A stretch of DNA of 64,000 nucleotides from Sthenelais limicola (lineage: Eukaryota > Annelida > Polychaeta > Phyllodocida > Sigalionidae): assembly GCA_942159475.1 (NCBI GenBank), contig OW804095.1:62462773-62526772 (forward strand). The letters run 5' to 3'. Numbering within the stretch: position 1 is the first letter of the stretch; each line of letters begins with the position of its first letter. Shown here piece after piece: positions 1 to 11,437 of this stretch. A model generated the notes under the pieces. It worked only from the letters and a program-made list of their open reading frames with translations, was not told the origin of the DNA and ran no database searches. Both the position numbers and the translations under genes were made by a program.

Positions 1-1473
1 CTCCTTCCCCTTATACACTATTTCATATTCCTTTGAATAAAGGAGAATATTAGTTATCACAAGGTTAGATTAGGGAAAAAAGAAGTCAAAATCAGGGCAC
101 TAGCCATCATCTAATGGCTAAAACAATGCAAGGTTAATAGAACCTCTATGCCAAACAACATAGCAGATACAAACACATAATGTGTAAATCATAAACAAAT
201 TCAATAAAAATTGATCTTGACTTCAAATCAGTACAAGTAAAATCTGCAGTACAAAAATTAAAGCACCTTTCAAAATTTTCATTAATGAACACACAAAGTC
301 AGCATGGACGACAGTTGGGAATGAACTATCTAATGGGAAAATAAAATATACAGGAAACCTAACAGAAAATAAAGGGTGGGACTGAAACGAGAACATGTCT
401 CAGATAAGAAAGGTGGGTTTGTATTCTTGTCGATGCATGGGACTCATTAATTGGCTTTACTCACACACAAAATGCATGTAGATACATACTTCATCTGTAA
501 GCGAATTGCACATTATAAAAATGACCGACATGATCATAGCCATATTCATCTAACTGTGTAACTATATGGAGTGATTTAAACTTTAATGATGACTAACTCC
601 AACCCTATGAGATTTGAAACCGGTTATCCCGGCTAGTTTCGTTCAGTCCGGCCAGGACTTTCCTTGGTCTTCGTGCAAATCCTTCTTTGGTCGAGAGATG
701 GTGTTTTATTTTGAGGAATTCTTTGAATTTGTGATACATTCTGAAGTGTTTCTTCGGGGAGGATTATGAACTCTTCTAAGGAAAAATATTCAACCATTCC
801 TTATATTGCACACTACTATAATGTCAATCCTATAACTGGTACTCTCTAGGATGGCCTTCTTAAATATGGATGCAGGAGAAATTCTCCAGGCCCTGATATA
901 CATGTATAATTTACCTACATGATATTTCACATTAACAAGTGATCATAGTTTTAAAACAAACGACTCAATTGATCTCATATTGCGTATACGTTACATATAG
1001 ATATATGATATCTGCACTGAGAATAAAATAAGTCCAATCCATGACAATCGTTGAGTTGGACTGTAGCCTAAATCTTGAGTATCATCAGGCTTTTAACGGA
1101 ATAATTTCCACGGATATTTAACATGCACTTTACAAATATCGTTGTACCAGTTACATCCATACAGGCCGTCCCCGGCGGGTCGACCAGCCATCGTGGCATC
1201 TCCCAATCAACAGGAGAACAATCCGCGGCAGTTCAGATTACACATAGACTTGCTGTAACAAGCCTTTATAATAAGTGTGAATGTTTTGAAGCACCAGAGC
1301 GAATCACAACCCCATATGCCTTAATTTTTTAAAATGTCATTTCCATCCAGAATAAGAATAAAACAGAGAATCTTGTGTAGGGAGAGGATGAGTGAATGAA
1401 GTATTAATAATGCTTCTCTCTCACACACACGTCCACATTTCACGAGCCAGACTCGTCTATCGCTGTGTGACGG
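1..1473. other. Region downstream of the Ig gene, no supported exon
   Basis: AT-rich sequence with no recognisable coding exon. On the minus strand a possible polyadenylation signal (AATAAA) lies at 704-709, about 770 bases beyond the candidate terminal stop codon. The patch at about 1155-1240 is more GC-rich than its surroundings and is open in one minus-strand frame with an acceptor-like AG upstream. It could be another 3' exon, but no domain or phase evidence supports that. Confidence 0.4.
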
Positions 1474-1675
1474 TTAACAACGACTCCAAAATCCTGGCCA
1501 GGTACCCAGCATACATCCAGAGATATGGTTTCCAGAGTTACAAGTTATTTTTCCCACGACCTGCTTGTTGTACTGCACTGTTATCCCTGCAGAGGGCACC
1601 ACAATTGCGGTGTCCTCACCGCTTCCCATTCTGCCGATCCAGCCAAGTTCTGAAGCCGTATAGCCTACGTCAGAC
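1474..1675 (-). CDS. Candidate terminal cytoplasmic exon of the Ig receptor (alternative tail)
   Basis: On the minus strand a pyrimidine-rich acceptor (TTTTTCCTAG) precedes base 1675. Joined directly to the transmembrane exon 6369-6534 (phase 2), the exon is open for 66 residues, starting SDVGYTASELGWIG and ending at TAA (1474-1476). It contains two tyrosines in possible signalling contexts (DVGYTAS, TVQYNKQ) and an acidic patch (GSGEDTA). Joined instead to exon 2247-2340 (phase 0), it reads GTC TGA and stops after one valine. It would therefore serve as a long tail or as a stop exon depending on splicing. No family match is recognised. The case rests on acceptor quality, phase and an open frame, so an unrelated intronic origin remains possible. 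Confidence 0.35.
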
Positions 1676-2246
1676 CTAGGAAAAACATGTTTATAGCCAA
1701 TTATTAAAATCGTAAGTGGGGTTTTTTTAAGCACGAGGAATTTAGAATCGATTTAGCACTCTTGATTTTAAACAAAGTTTTAAAAGGTTATTTTCATTGC
1801 GTACAAAATTAGGACCGGACATTCGATCAGCAATCAACATTTTGAACACAGCCTTTAAGCTAATCCTCTGAATTCTCTTAATACAATTAGAGCCAGAAAA
1901 TAGAATCCAATGCGTATAAATTATAGATTTGATCAGAACCACTGTTCACTGTATGTTTGACTGTATAGGTTCATATTTTGGAATGACCCCCTATATTTAT
2001 TCATTCCAATTCATAAGACCAACAGAAATGATTTCACATTTTCTGTTAATAGGTCCCTTTTCTTGTTCAACCCGGCCCTGGAACCCTTTTACTTTGGTGG
2101 TTAGGGGAGAAGGTGGCGCTGTTCGGTGACTCCTATAGAGATTCTAGGATGGCCTTAATTGTTCCATATTTCTGGTATCCCCATTTTATAATTATTTGTG
2201 TGTGCGGGGGGCGGAGGGGGGGGGGGGAGAGGGTGTGAATACTTAC
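1676..2246. other. Intron with a poly-G tract beside the donor
   Basis: Presumed intron between the 2247-2340 exon and the candidate last exon. A G-rich stretch at about 2205-2227, with a 12-base G run at 2216-2227, lies about 20-40 bases inside the intron from the minus-strand donor. In the transcript this is a C-run. No other feature is visible. Confidence 0.5.
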
Positions 2247-2340
2247 GTCTACTTCTGTGTGGTCGTTATCTCGTGTTAGTGCGTCCGTCTCCATGTTCAC
2301 GCTCCCATTCTTGTAACGCACTGCTGAACGCTGCCCTCGA
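2247..2340 (-). CDS. Cytoplasmic juxtamembrane exon of the Ig receptor
   Basis: The 94-base exon is bounded on the minus strand by an acceptor (GTTATAG) and a strong donor (GTAAGT). Its first base T completes the ACT codon begun by the transmembrane exon (phase 2). It then encodes residues 541-571, starting RGQRSAVRYKNGS and ending DNDHTEVD, and exits in phase 0. The composition is hydrophilic, basic first and then acidic, as expected just inside the membrane. There is no signal peptide, Ig motif or hydrophobic stretch. If the next exon is 1474-1675, the protein ends ...TEVDV, which resembles a class II PDZ ligand (hydrophobic-x-hydrophobic at the C-terminus). That functional reading is inference. 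Confidence 0.75.
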
Positions 2341-5300
2341 CTATAACAAAAACAAATAATGCTTGTAATTTATATCTACTACTTCATCTCACCGGTAAAG
2401 AGGAAAACACTATGTTTGAAATGGAAAAGAGGACTACATTACACATATATAATGTTAGAAAAAGTGTAGTTCAACAACTGGGAACTGCAAGAGTAAAACT
2501 GTCGATCGATCGGTGTTAAGACTATTTTTTCCAGACAGTGGAAAGTTATTGAGGAACATGGGCCGGGCCAATTAGAAGTGGAAAGTGCCCGAAGCTTCGG
2601 ATGATTAGATTCCACAATACTTTATCTCTCTAGTATATAGGGGCTTACTATGCCAATGATTCTGGATCAAGCAATGGATGCCCAGTAACCTTTTCACTTT
2701 GAATTGCGCCACATATTAAAAGGGTAATGAGAGATACCCATGATTGCTAAACTATTGATACATCGCGGGCACTTATTCTGGTCTTATTCATATAGAGGGA
2801 ACTATGGCTGCAAACGTGTATGCCATGCCAAAACAGTATTTAAAAGGCAAGGTTTATCATTCCTTATATCAAATTTATTAAAAGATCCATGCAACATGCC
2901 TCCTTAAGAAACAGTTACGTTTATCGCAATGTTTGTTTTAGCGGGGCATGCAATAGTAAATAATTATATGATAATATAAGATAATTACATAAGTAAATGG
3001 ATGTCAAGTATAATTTACAACTTATTTGAGCAGGTCCAGTGTTTCCGATTTCAACACCGAAGATTTATGTTTCAGATCATTCTTCTTATAAAATCACATT
3101 CTTAATTTCGATTCATTTTGACTAGAATCATGTAGATCGAATAAGCATGGCAGAGTATCAAAATAAGAGTAATTGGTTAATATTATCCTAGCAATAGTAG
3201 TATACATGATATTTCCACCATGCAAATTTCAAAGTTAGAGTAAGAGCACATGTTCACGGTCGATATCTCTTTACGAATTTCAGTAGAAGCAACATTGAGG
3301 AGCTGATCTATTTTATTCGTGTCACAGACCAGGTCCTCGCTTTAGTTAGATGTTCCATGCGAGTGAAAGATCGCTCTTAATAATCGCGTGGGAATGACCC
3401 ATATGGCAGTGTACACATATGCCTCGGAATTTCACATAGTTTTGCCAATGAATGGGTAAATTCAAATCAGAGAAAACGTGTGGTCCAAAGATTAGGGTGA
3501 TACTGGCGTGAAGGTTCCACGACACATCGCATTCACACAAGAGATAGACATTCCTAAATCTGCAAAACACTCACACTGACATCAGGCGTGAGAAGCGGGG
3601 TGGTTGACAGAGGGTAGAGAGAAAGATGGGGAAGAAAAGAGAGGAAATAAAGGCAGGCGAGGTGAAAAACTGGTTCATTACAAATACATTTCTGGACATC
3701 GAACATAACATTATCTACACTTTACATAGGTGTCTCTATATATTCAAAGGTCGTTTATAGATAATAGATTTGCTGTCAGGCAAATTGGTGCATCAAGCTA
3801 GTATTCCTCCATACCCATTGTACAGCTATAGCTATTTACGATGGCGTCATTCACAGAACATGTACATACAATTTTCAACAAAACTCAACAGCAGGAGAAT
3901 CTACTTTAAATATTATATACCTTTCATTAGCTTTACACTGTTCTCTGTAGATAAAACAAACATCAGGTATTTCATGAAATAAGTTGACGGGGAACCATTT
4001 TCAATCAGTTTGCACATGTAACATAAAATGCTCGCGTCACTTTTTATCAACTATCACGCGGGCTTTATCACTAAAATACTGATACACTAAAATAGTGTGT
4101 TTTCTTATGGATATAACCATGCATAAATACATAATCGTGGCTAGAAAATGACCAAGATGTAGCGTTAGGTGTCAAACCATAATACATAGGGCCTTTCTAT
4201 AACTTGACCTTTATATATAACGAATGGAGTTTGCTAATATTGTGATCCACTTATGAGTGTCTTAAGTCTATCTCTTGAGTTGGATAGCCACGAATCCGCC
4301 TGTAGTTGCGATCAATAGCTATCAGAGCGGGGAACGGAAAATCAAATCATAGGGTGGGAGGAGAAGCGGGGACACAAGCACACAATTGCTAATGAATGGG
4401 AGGCGTCTTTTGTTCGTTAATCTCGATTGGGTAATAGCTACCGACTAAATGGAAAGTGGACGTTCCCAATGTGACAACAGCACCCAATCTATTACAACTT
4501 GATGTAAACATTACCCTATGTAAAGGCCATTGCGTAATATCCCGAGGACAACAATTACATAATAATTTAGAAAGATAGATGATATATATCCGGGCCTTCT
4601 GAACGAAATTATGAATAATGGAAGGACAGGGAACCCCTTTGTTAGCAAACTAAAGAATTAGCAGTGATTGAATATAATTAAGGACGAAACAAACTGCTAT
4701 CAATGCACACATTGCAAGTGACTAACAACAATCGAATTAATGTCCTTGGATAAAGGCTATAGAAACCTAATTGAATCATCTCGCTAAACCGCATGTAACC
4801 TAATAAATGTGATCCTTTATAATAACCTTGTTACAGAGTAAAGTTCTATGGGCCAAATAGGGACATAATACACGCGATCTATCTCCCTTCCCTGTACAAT
4901 TGTTGGCAAGATTTATACAAAGCCGTTTTAGGAACTTTTTACATAAAATCACATTCAGTTCAGTAGAGATTTTCATGTTTAAAACAGGTATCAAATCCCA
5001 TTTTAAAAGATAGGACCAGGAATACATAAAGAATTAGTATTTGAGATAGAAATAATATTAATGTAATTAGTTTCCATTGTGAGTTGATAGGGAGAGTCAG
5101 TATGCAAGCAGCGCTTTTTACTATTCTGTATGATTTTGCTTAGAATAACGAATGTTAAAATTAATGTACTTAGATACAAATGCAATTCCTGTATTTAATA
5201 GTAGACGATTGATACTTATAGGCAACGCATCAAAATAAACTGTTAAGTTCAAGCATTTTTATTGTTTAAATGTTTGACCTCACTCAAAATTTAAAAAAAA

Positions 5301-6368
5301 CCATCTTATCTGGATTTAAATCGACGATGGCATATATATATAATATATTTAATTTCTTCACGTAATCAGCTTGTTTTAACTACAAGTACTGAACCCCGCA
5401 TATTACGAGAAAATTATGATTAAAATCAATCCCACTTTCATTGAGCTTAGTGCAATACTTTTCCCGGAAAGGTGCAGGGTAAGACAGGCATTTCTCCAGT
5501 CAGTTTCGAGGCCCAATTAAACCATTTAAATATACATAAGATATGATATGTTGTTGTAGCAAATATCTGCTACATATCTGTTCTGTTTGAACTTCAACAC
5601 AGGCATACTTGTAATCTTCACTTCTACAAATTGAAGAACATCACTCATATATATAATACAGGATTCCAAATGATTAGAAAGAAGGGATTAGAAGGAAACT
5701 GAGATACGCAGTGGAGAACGAAGTATACATATATAGACATAGGTTGACTATGGTGTTATGTTAGTGCTTAGAGTATGGATGCATTTGAATGTAGAGGAAC
5801 GTGTATTCCTTAATTTATATTGATGCGAAATAATATGCTCTGCAGATAAAGGCAAAGGCAATCTGGCCATTTTGATGCCTATCAACTTAGAGTACTGTAA
5901 CAATGGGGAAAACTTACATTTCATTCTCACTGTAATAAAATGGAATTGTTTGAGAACATAAGGATCATTTCGTGCCAGGGCTAATGCACAGTTAATAATA
6001 CATATCATGTTTGCGTTTGCAAAATTGTCATTAAAGACTATTTTACAATCGACTTTTACTTCTCCGAACCGACCTTCGTGCAAATGGATTTCATTCGGAT
6101 ACTGAAGGTATTGACAAGCCATTTGGCTTAATCAATTCTTTGAAACTTAAAAACCCTAACGGTGACCCCTTGGCCTTACACATGAGAAATACAATAGCGA
6201 ACCTTTGATAAAACCTGATAAGAATGAGACAGTTCCATTCCCTTTAATTCGCCACTTTCTGCAAGGACTAGCATTACTATTCTTTTGTCTTGCTGTTGGA
6301 CATAAAGGGAGATGCCATGATGTAAGACAAATCAAATGGCATGGGAGAAAAAAATGTCTTTTACTTAC
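2341..6368. other. Intron between transmembrane and cytoplasmic exons
   Basis: 4.0 kb, AT-rich. I see no Ig motif, phase-2 cassette exon or transposon end. A minus-strand open frame at 5748-6122 (124 codons) has no recognisable domain, no good splice context and unremarkable composition, so it is not called as coding. Confidence 0.55.
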
Positions 6369-6534
6369 GTGTATTTGCGTATTTGCCGTTTGAAGTTAAT
6401 GACAACTGCGGAAAGTATACAGACAAAGAGAATGAGCAGAGCACCCACTCCAGCTGCCAGAATTACCATGGCAACGTTTGTGGTGATCATGGTGGACGTG
6501 TCTTGACATACAGCGCCTGGAGGACCTTCGTGCT
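6369..6534 (-). CDS. Transmembrane exon of the Ig receptor
   Basis: The 166-base exon has acceptor CTACCAG and donor GTAAGT on the minus strand. It enters in phase 1 (C+AG gives Gln485) and exits in phase 2. Residues 486-503 form a short juxtamembrane stalk with a lone Cys494 (GAVCQDTST). Residues 504-530 are a continuous hydrophobic helix (NVAMVILAAGVGALLILF onward, ending SAVVI). It is followed by the basic stop-transfer sequence NFKRQIRKY (531-539). This shows a type I single-pass membrane protein rather than the GPI-anchored form typical of lachesin. The unpaired stalk cysteine could support dimerisation (inference). Confidence 0.9.
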
Positions 6535-8774
6535 CTGGTAGGTAGAAAAGAAGGAAACTAGTGTAAACGAAATGTCATCATAAAGGAATCGTGTCCAGGT
6601 AATGTCCTGTTCGCAGAGATGATTTATAATAACACATACAAACATAAAGAATACACATAGATGAGTCAATAAGAATGTATACCTATTTTGTTAACGACTT
6701 GTTAATGTTTCAAAATGATGTTTGTTTTTTACACTGCATATTAATGTGGTATGCTATTAAAATCTTGTCTGTTCATACATCATGAAGGATATGTACATCA
6801 GTGTAATCATCAGAGTAGATATTCCTCAAGCGCACACTTCATAAAAACACACTTATATTCTGCTATTGCCATGATTCGCGAGGAACGGTATTCCATGCGT
6901 AGGATACGCTTTAATTGAGATCGAAACAAACTCTTAAAATATTTAAAATTGAACAATGCATGACAATTATAAATTGTACCTTGATGTGAAAGTTACTATT
7001 TTTATGTTGAATAGATGGCATTGTTAGAGCCATGTTAAGCCCAAACAAGTTGCAAAATTCCATGACGAAAATCAAGATTTTGAATTGAATGGCCTGAGGG
7101 CATCCCATTCCTCTTTTTATCCAGCCTACGCCCCATTATTCCATTCCCTCTGTCGATCTTTCAATCAATGATTAAATTCATGCATGCATGCCCGTGCTTT
7201 AATCGCTGAGTGAATGGGGCGATTTAACCTTGCGAGCTTTGAGCAATTCGACGCGATAATGATTAAATTATTATGCAGACCTCCAGTGGACTTATCGGAG
7301 GAGGTTGCTTTCTGCATGCAGGCTGCATTATACATACACCTTTCAAATAACATTCCCATGAAGAGCGATTAATTGTAATCGACTGTTTCCATTGACATTA
7401 CATTCAGATACATTGGAGCTCATGCATACAAGTCTTTTCTCATCCAATTCCATCATACACTCGTTCAGATGGTCCATCAAATTGTACACATTCATTCACT
7501 TAGCTACCAACTAATGCAGTACCCATTCCCACTTTTATATCCAAATTTGTATATATAACAGGGCTCTATACCGCGGTGGTAGATAGAATAAACATTGGTG
7601 TTGTTTATCCAATCCACTAGCATATTGGTATAGAGGGAACCAAGACCAAAGGCCTCGTATAGACCCAACACAATGTTCTGGCCTGTGTTTGCTTGGGTCC
7701 GTTATTCTGTCACAATTACACACTAATGTTATCAGCAAACTCCCTTGCATGCTCGTCCATCAACAACCAGATTGGCAGAAAGCTAACCATTCTTTATCTT
7801 GCAAACATTCTCCAGAAGCAACAGGCAATTGGCAATGGCTCATGAGCTTGCCTAGTGATAAAAGCATGCACAGTATCGAGATATTAGTGAGACAATAGAT
7901 AGTGAGAGGATCGAATTCTCAATTATCCTTTTGAATAGTGAAATCATGCAATTGATGATTCTACAGATGATTAAGATAAACAAAACACTTAAATTTTCAA
8001 ATCTAGTCTGTATTACAAATCGCCAAATTTTTCGCTTGTATAATATAATATATTTTTCGCATTTGGACCAGTTACTTTTGAGTCGGAAAATAACAGCAAT
8101 TTCCACTGAAACTTAATAGGAATAAAATGAGGTTATCCCGTCTTGTTACTTCAAAGCGTGTAAACGGGGAAAAAAATCAATAATTTGCTATTATACAGGC
8201 ACAAGCGATGTACACAGCCTTTTATACCTTGCTTGTTGCATTCGCAATTTGAAATCAATCGCGGTCCATATATCCTCCCTATTTTACATGATGTGGAACA
8301 AATGACATTTTAATTAGGTAGTCTCAATATAGCTGCTACAGCCCGTGAAGGAGCTTAAGCTAGCAAATCAAAAATTCATAGCGTATGTGACACAGGAAAG
8401 AAGAAGGAGACATCAATCACCTCATTAGACACTGACCCTCGCTCTGAATAAATAAAAGAGGCTTGACGCCAAACATATTTCATACTGGCATCGCCAAGCA
8501 CCACCACTTTTACCGAACAAAGCTAGAATATATCATATCATATGCAAAATATCCCACCAAAAGAAAGAAGCAAAATCATAAAGGATATGGTGATTACCAT
8601 CACTACAATTATAACTATCAGGGCCTATAAAAGTAAGAAAACGGTATAAAATCAAATTAGATAGTAGCAAATCAATCAAATAGTAATTTCAACTAGGGCA
8701 GTCTCTACGAATGCTTCGAATCTTAAGTCCAATGGATATATGTATGAGGCGTTTTCAACCCAGATAATACTTAC
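6535..8774. other. Intron between Ig5 and the transmembrane exon
   Basis: 2.2 kb of AT-rich sequence. Open frames on both strands here (for example 7535-7750 and 7852-8106) match nothing recognisable and lack splice support. Confidence 0.55.
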
Positions 8775-8892
8775 GTTTAACCGTTAATGCAGTCCTACAC
8801 TGATCTACATATTCAGGTTGTTGACTTTTGATTTTGCAATAATATACTCCAGCATCGCTCATGCTGGCGTGGAAAGATACAAAACGATGAAC
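8775..8892 (-). CDS. Ig domain 5, C-terminal half
   Basis: The 118-base exon has acceptor AAATTCCAG and donor GTAAGT, entering in phase 0 and leaving in phase 1. It encodes residues 446-484, with the F-strand motif SDAGVYYC (D458, G460, Y462, C464) that closes the Ig fold. An additional cysteine, C477 (VDQCRTAL), sits in the F-G region and could pair with C396 at the start of the domain as a second intradomain disulfide. The exon leads directly into the stalk and transmembrane exon. Domain identity is clear; the specific ligand is unknown. Confidence 0.88.
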
Positions 8893-9147
8893 CTGGAATT
8901 TAAACATTCAATCAGTGCTCTTCACAAACAGTAATACAGCCAATCGATCATAAAAGATACCTATGAATCAAAGAGTATTGTGGAAACTGATATGCAGGAG
9001 GTTTAGTCAAATCTTTCAATATCACAACATAAAAATGAACCTGAAGAATGTTATTGAGAATACACGCGAGAGTCTCGAAGCAGAATAACAGATTACATCC
9101 TTCTTCGAACGCCAGTACTCAGAAATATTATATCTTAATTATCATAC

Positions 9148-9308
9148 CTTCCCGGACATATCTTCATTGACTGTAGACAGTTTTCTGTCTCCGTGGTGCC
9201 ACTCAACTTGCCAGTTGAGACTGGAGCCGGCATACCACATAGAACACGTAAGCTTCACTTGGTTCCCCTCTTCCACCATTGTGCTGTTGACATCGCAATG
9301 AGGGGGCT
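9148..9308 (-). CDS. Ig domain 5, N-terminal half
   Basis: The 161-base exon has acceptor GATTACATAG and donor AAG/GTATGA, phase 1 in and phase 0 out. It encodes residues 393-445 after the split Glu392. It starts EPPHCDVNSTMVEEGNQVKL, with B-strand C413 and candidate core tryptophans W424 and W428 (LNWQVEWHHGD). N399-S-T is an N-glycosylation sequon. C396 is an extra cysteine not needed by the canonical fold. The split of one Ig domain over two exons at a phase-0 junction matches Ig1 and Ig3 of the same gene. Confidence 0.88.
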
Positions 9309-9966
9309 CTATGTAATCATGAACACACTCTATTATATTTATAACACTTGGTTCATATTGTTATATTGTATACAGCTTTATCCTGGTCCGAGGTCTTTTA
9401 ATTAACAATATACAAAATCTAATTCTTTTAGAGGCTGTAATTTTCTTTCATAAAAATGACTTTTATTATGCGTCTTAAAGGTTGGCCAAGGACAGGCTTA
9501 CCTCCCACTATAGGAGTGAAGGACAAGTTGGATATTATAACAATCCAAACCTACTTAAAAAAACAATTAGGTTCAATCATAAAGGAAGAAAGTGATAATG
9601 ATGAACCAAAATTAATAAAAAGGAGGTAACGAATTGCCGGTGAATTGAAGGGGGGGGGGTAGGGGGATTTAATTGAATGCTTATTCCAAGATGAAGAGGG
9701 GTTATAATTTTTCCTCCAATGCACACTATTGTATATATATTTTTACGGATTGCCTTTTACATGTGATTTCAGTGCAGATAGGATTCTTGCCAATTATGAA
9801 GTTAATTCCCACTGACAATTCGTGTCACCGGGCTTTAAGTGAGGCGACAAGGGAGGAGGTGTACACAATAAAGAAAACTGGTTAATAAAAAGCCTCGAGA
9901 AGAAGACAAAGATCTCCTAAACAGGGACCCAGAGCTCTCTATTATTAATCGTATAGATCTACGCAC
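9309..9966. other. Intron between Ig4 and Ig5
   Basis: 658 bases, AT-rich, with a short poly-G run near 9651-9659. Nothing else is supported. Confidence 0.6.
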
Positions 9967-10299
9967 CTACAACGGTTAACTGGGCAGACATATTCTTCAT
10001 GCCAGACACCTGACAGACGTAATTCCCGGCATCGTCCAGACTGGCGTTTCTGAGGTAAAGATTATAATGTCCTCGGATTTCATATTTGTTGAGGTCCAGA
10101 TAAGTGATATGATGTCCCTGGCGCTCGGGGTGGGAGACGAAGAGACGTCGCTGGTGTCCCCAGGAAGTGACGTGCCACCACGTGAGGGCGTCGTTGTGAC
10201 CAAGGCCTTCTACAGTACAGTTAAACAACGCCCCTTGTCCACGTGTTCGCACGACGTCATTGGGAGTGCTGAGCACGCGGATCTCGCCCATTTGATAAT
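9967..10299 (-). CDS. Ig domain 4 (single-exon V-type domain)
   Basis: The 333-base exon has acceptor TCATTTCCAG and donor GTGCGT, phase 1 on both sides. It encodes a complete V-like Ig domain, residues 282-391. The B-strand cysteine is C308 (ALFNCTVEG), the core tryptophan W321 or W322 (ALTWWHV), and the F-strand motif DDAGNYVC (D370, G372, Y374, C376). It ends with a typical G strand (SAQLTVV). Three N-glycosylation sequons are visible: N307-C-T, N365-A-S and N383-M-S. Unlike Ig1, 2, 3 and 5, it is not split by an intron, and the loop between the C and F strands is long (RRLFVSHPERQGHH). It recalls the V-set domains of nectin- or Kirre-type adhesion receptors, but I cannot assign a subfamily. 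A symmetric 1-1 exon like this could be skipped without changing frame. Confidence 0.92.
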
Positions 10300-10380
10300 C
10301 TGGAAATGATAATTAATCAGGTGAATGAAAAGCATTTTGGGATAGTTTACAATATTAAAACAAGGTTAGAAGCAAGCAGG

Positions 10381-10406
10381 TAGGGTGCCTTCAGGTAAAC
10401 CGAACC
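10381..10406 (+). repeat. Left terminal inverted repeat
   Basis: Begins TAGGGTGCCTTCAGG and ends CCGAACC. It pairs with 14511-14536 with three mismatches. A second copy of the inner motif (CAGGTAAACCGAACC) follows immediately at 10409-10423. Confidence 0.75.
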
Positions 10407-10823
10407 ATCAGGTAAACCGAACCAACGAACTTAAACCTCCATGCAAACTCAGTAGATTGGACCACAGGATAAAGAGCCATCTATTGTTTAAAAGAGAATA
10501 AATTGGAGATAATTTCAGCAAATCTTTCTAGGTGTCACAGAGAATTTGCTCACATGGGAAATTGGCGGGAAGTACAAACTATCTATTTTTTTTGGTTTTC
10601 ATCTGAAGGTCAAGATTTTTTTGTCTATATACAGATTCATCGATCATTCCAAATCTATGTAGAACATGTGGAAACAATTTTTACGCAAAACATCACAAAT
10701 CATAGTGTATTATGATTTCCTCATTGAAAAAATGGATAACCCCTTGCAAGTGACTTCAAGGTCATTGAAATGTCATTGGTTCGCTTTTCCTGACAGTTCA
10801 TATAAACCGAACCATGTAGTGTA

Positions 10824-10854
10824 AGGTAAAGCGAACCACTGGTTCGCTTTACCT
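10824..10854. repeat. Perfect 31-bp palindrome of the subterminal motif
   Basis: Two 15-base arms, AGGTAAAGCGAACCA and its exact reverse complement, flank a single central C. Both arms match the element's terminal motif. This is a head-to-head pair of presumed transposase sites. The counterpart near the right end (14274-14304) is a diverged version of the same arrangement. Confidence 0.8.
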
Positions 10855-11024
10855 GAAACAACATGTTTTATCATAAAAACCTATCCCCAACCTATTCATT
10901 TTCATTCTCCACACTTTATTGTGTGCATTAGTAATGCTGTGCCACCTAATAGATTGTTCTAAGATTTATCATCCATATATATACGCCTAGGCCTAAACAT
11001 ACAGGGTAGGGAATACCTTTTTGG

Positions 11025-11185
11025 GAATCGGGATTGGGGCCTATTTTAAATCGGGATTCAGGATTAAAAATTAAGGGTCTACGGGATTCTTGAAAGGGAT
11101 TCAGAGCCAGATTTAATTATTCCAGGTAGGGATTGCATATAATAAAACAGGATTGCAAATTGAAAACCTGCGGGATTTGGAAAAT
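11025..11185 (+). repeat. Degenerate GGGATT-rich local repeat
   Basis: Inside the TIR element, the motif GGGATT or GGATT recurs irregularly at least seven times (for example TCGGGATTCAGGATT and ACGGGATTCTTG). The spacing is too irregular for a regular tandem array. It may be a decayed older satellite. Confidence 0.45.
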
Positions 11186-11437
11186 GGGGCTTATACAAAA
11201 TGGAAAATAGAGCTGACAGGCGTAAAATATGGCCAGAAAATGATTTTGGTTTCAGCATCTGCGGCCCTACTTTTGGTCAGCAGGGAGACAAGGGAGACTT
11301 GGAACAGTGCTGGTTTCACAGGCTACATTTGAATACCAAACCCAAATTAATATTCCTCATATTTCAAATGTCACCAGTTGTGATTTAAGCAATCACCTCG
11401 CTGAATTGTGAATACAAGCAAGAGATTAGGACATGCC

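Noticed and set aside
1110..1260. GC-richer stretch with one open minus-strand frame that could be another 3' exon
   Set aside because: No domain content, uncertain acceptor, and the phase relation to upstream exons cannot be established.
5748..6122. 124-codon minus-strand frame in the transmembrane-to-tail intron
   Set aside because: No recognisable domain, no flanking splice signals in a usable phase, and ordinary AT-rich composition.
9997..10309. Other open frames overlapping the Ig4 exon on both strands
   Set aside because: They are shadows of the Ig4 coding sequence, whose frame has clear Ig motifs and consistent splice phases.
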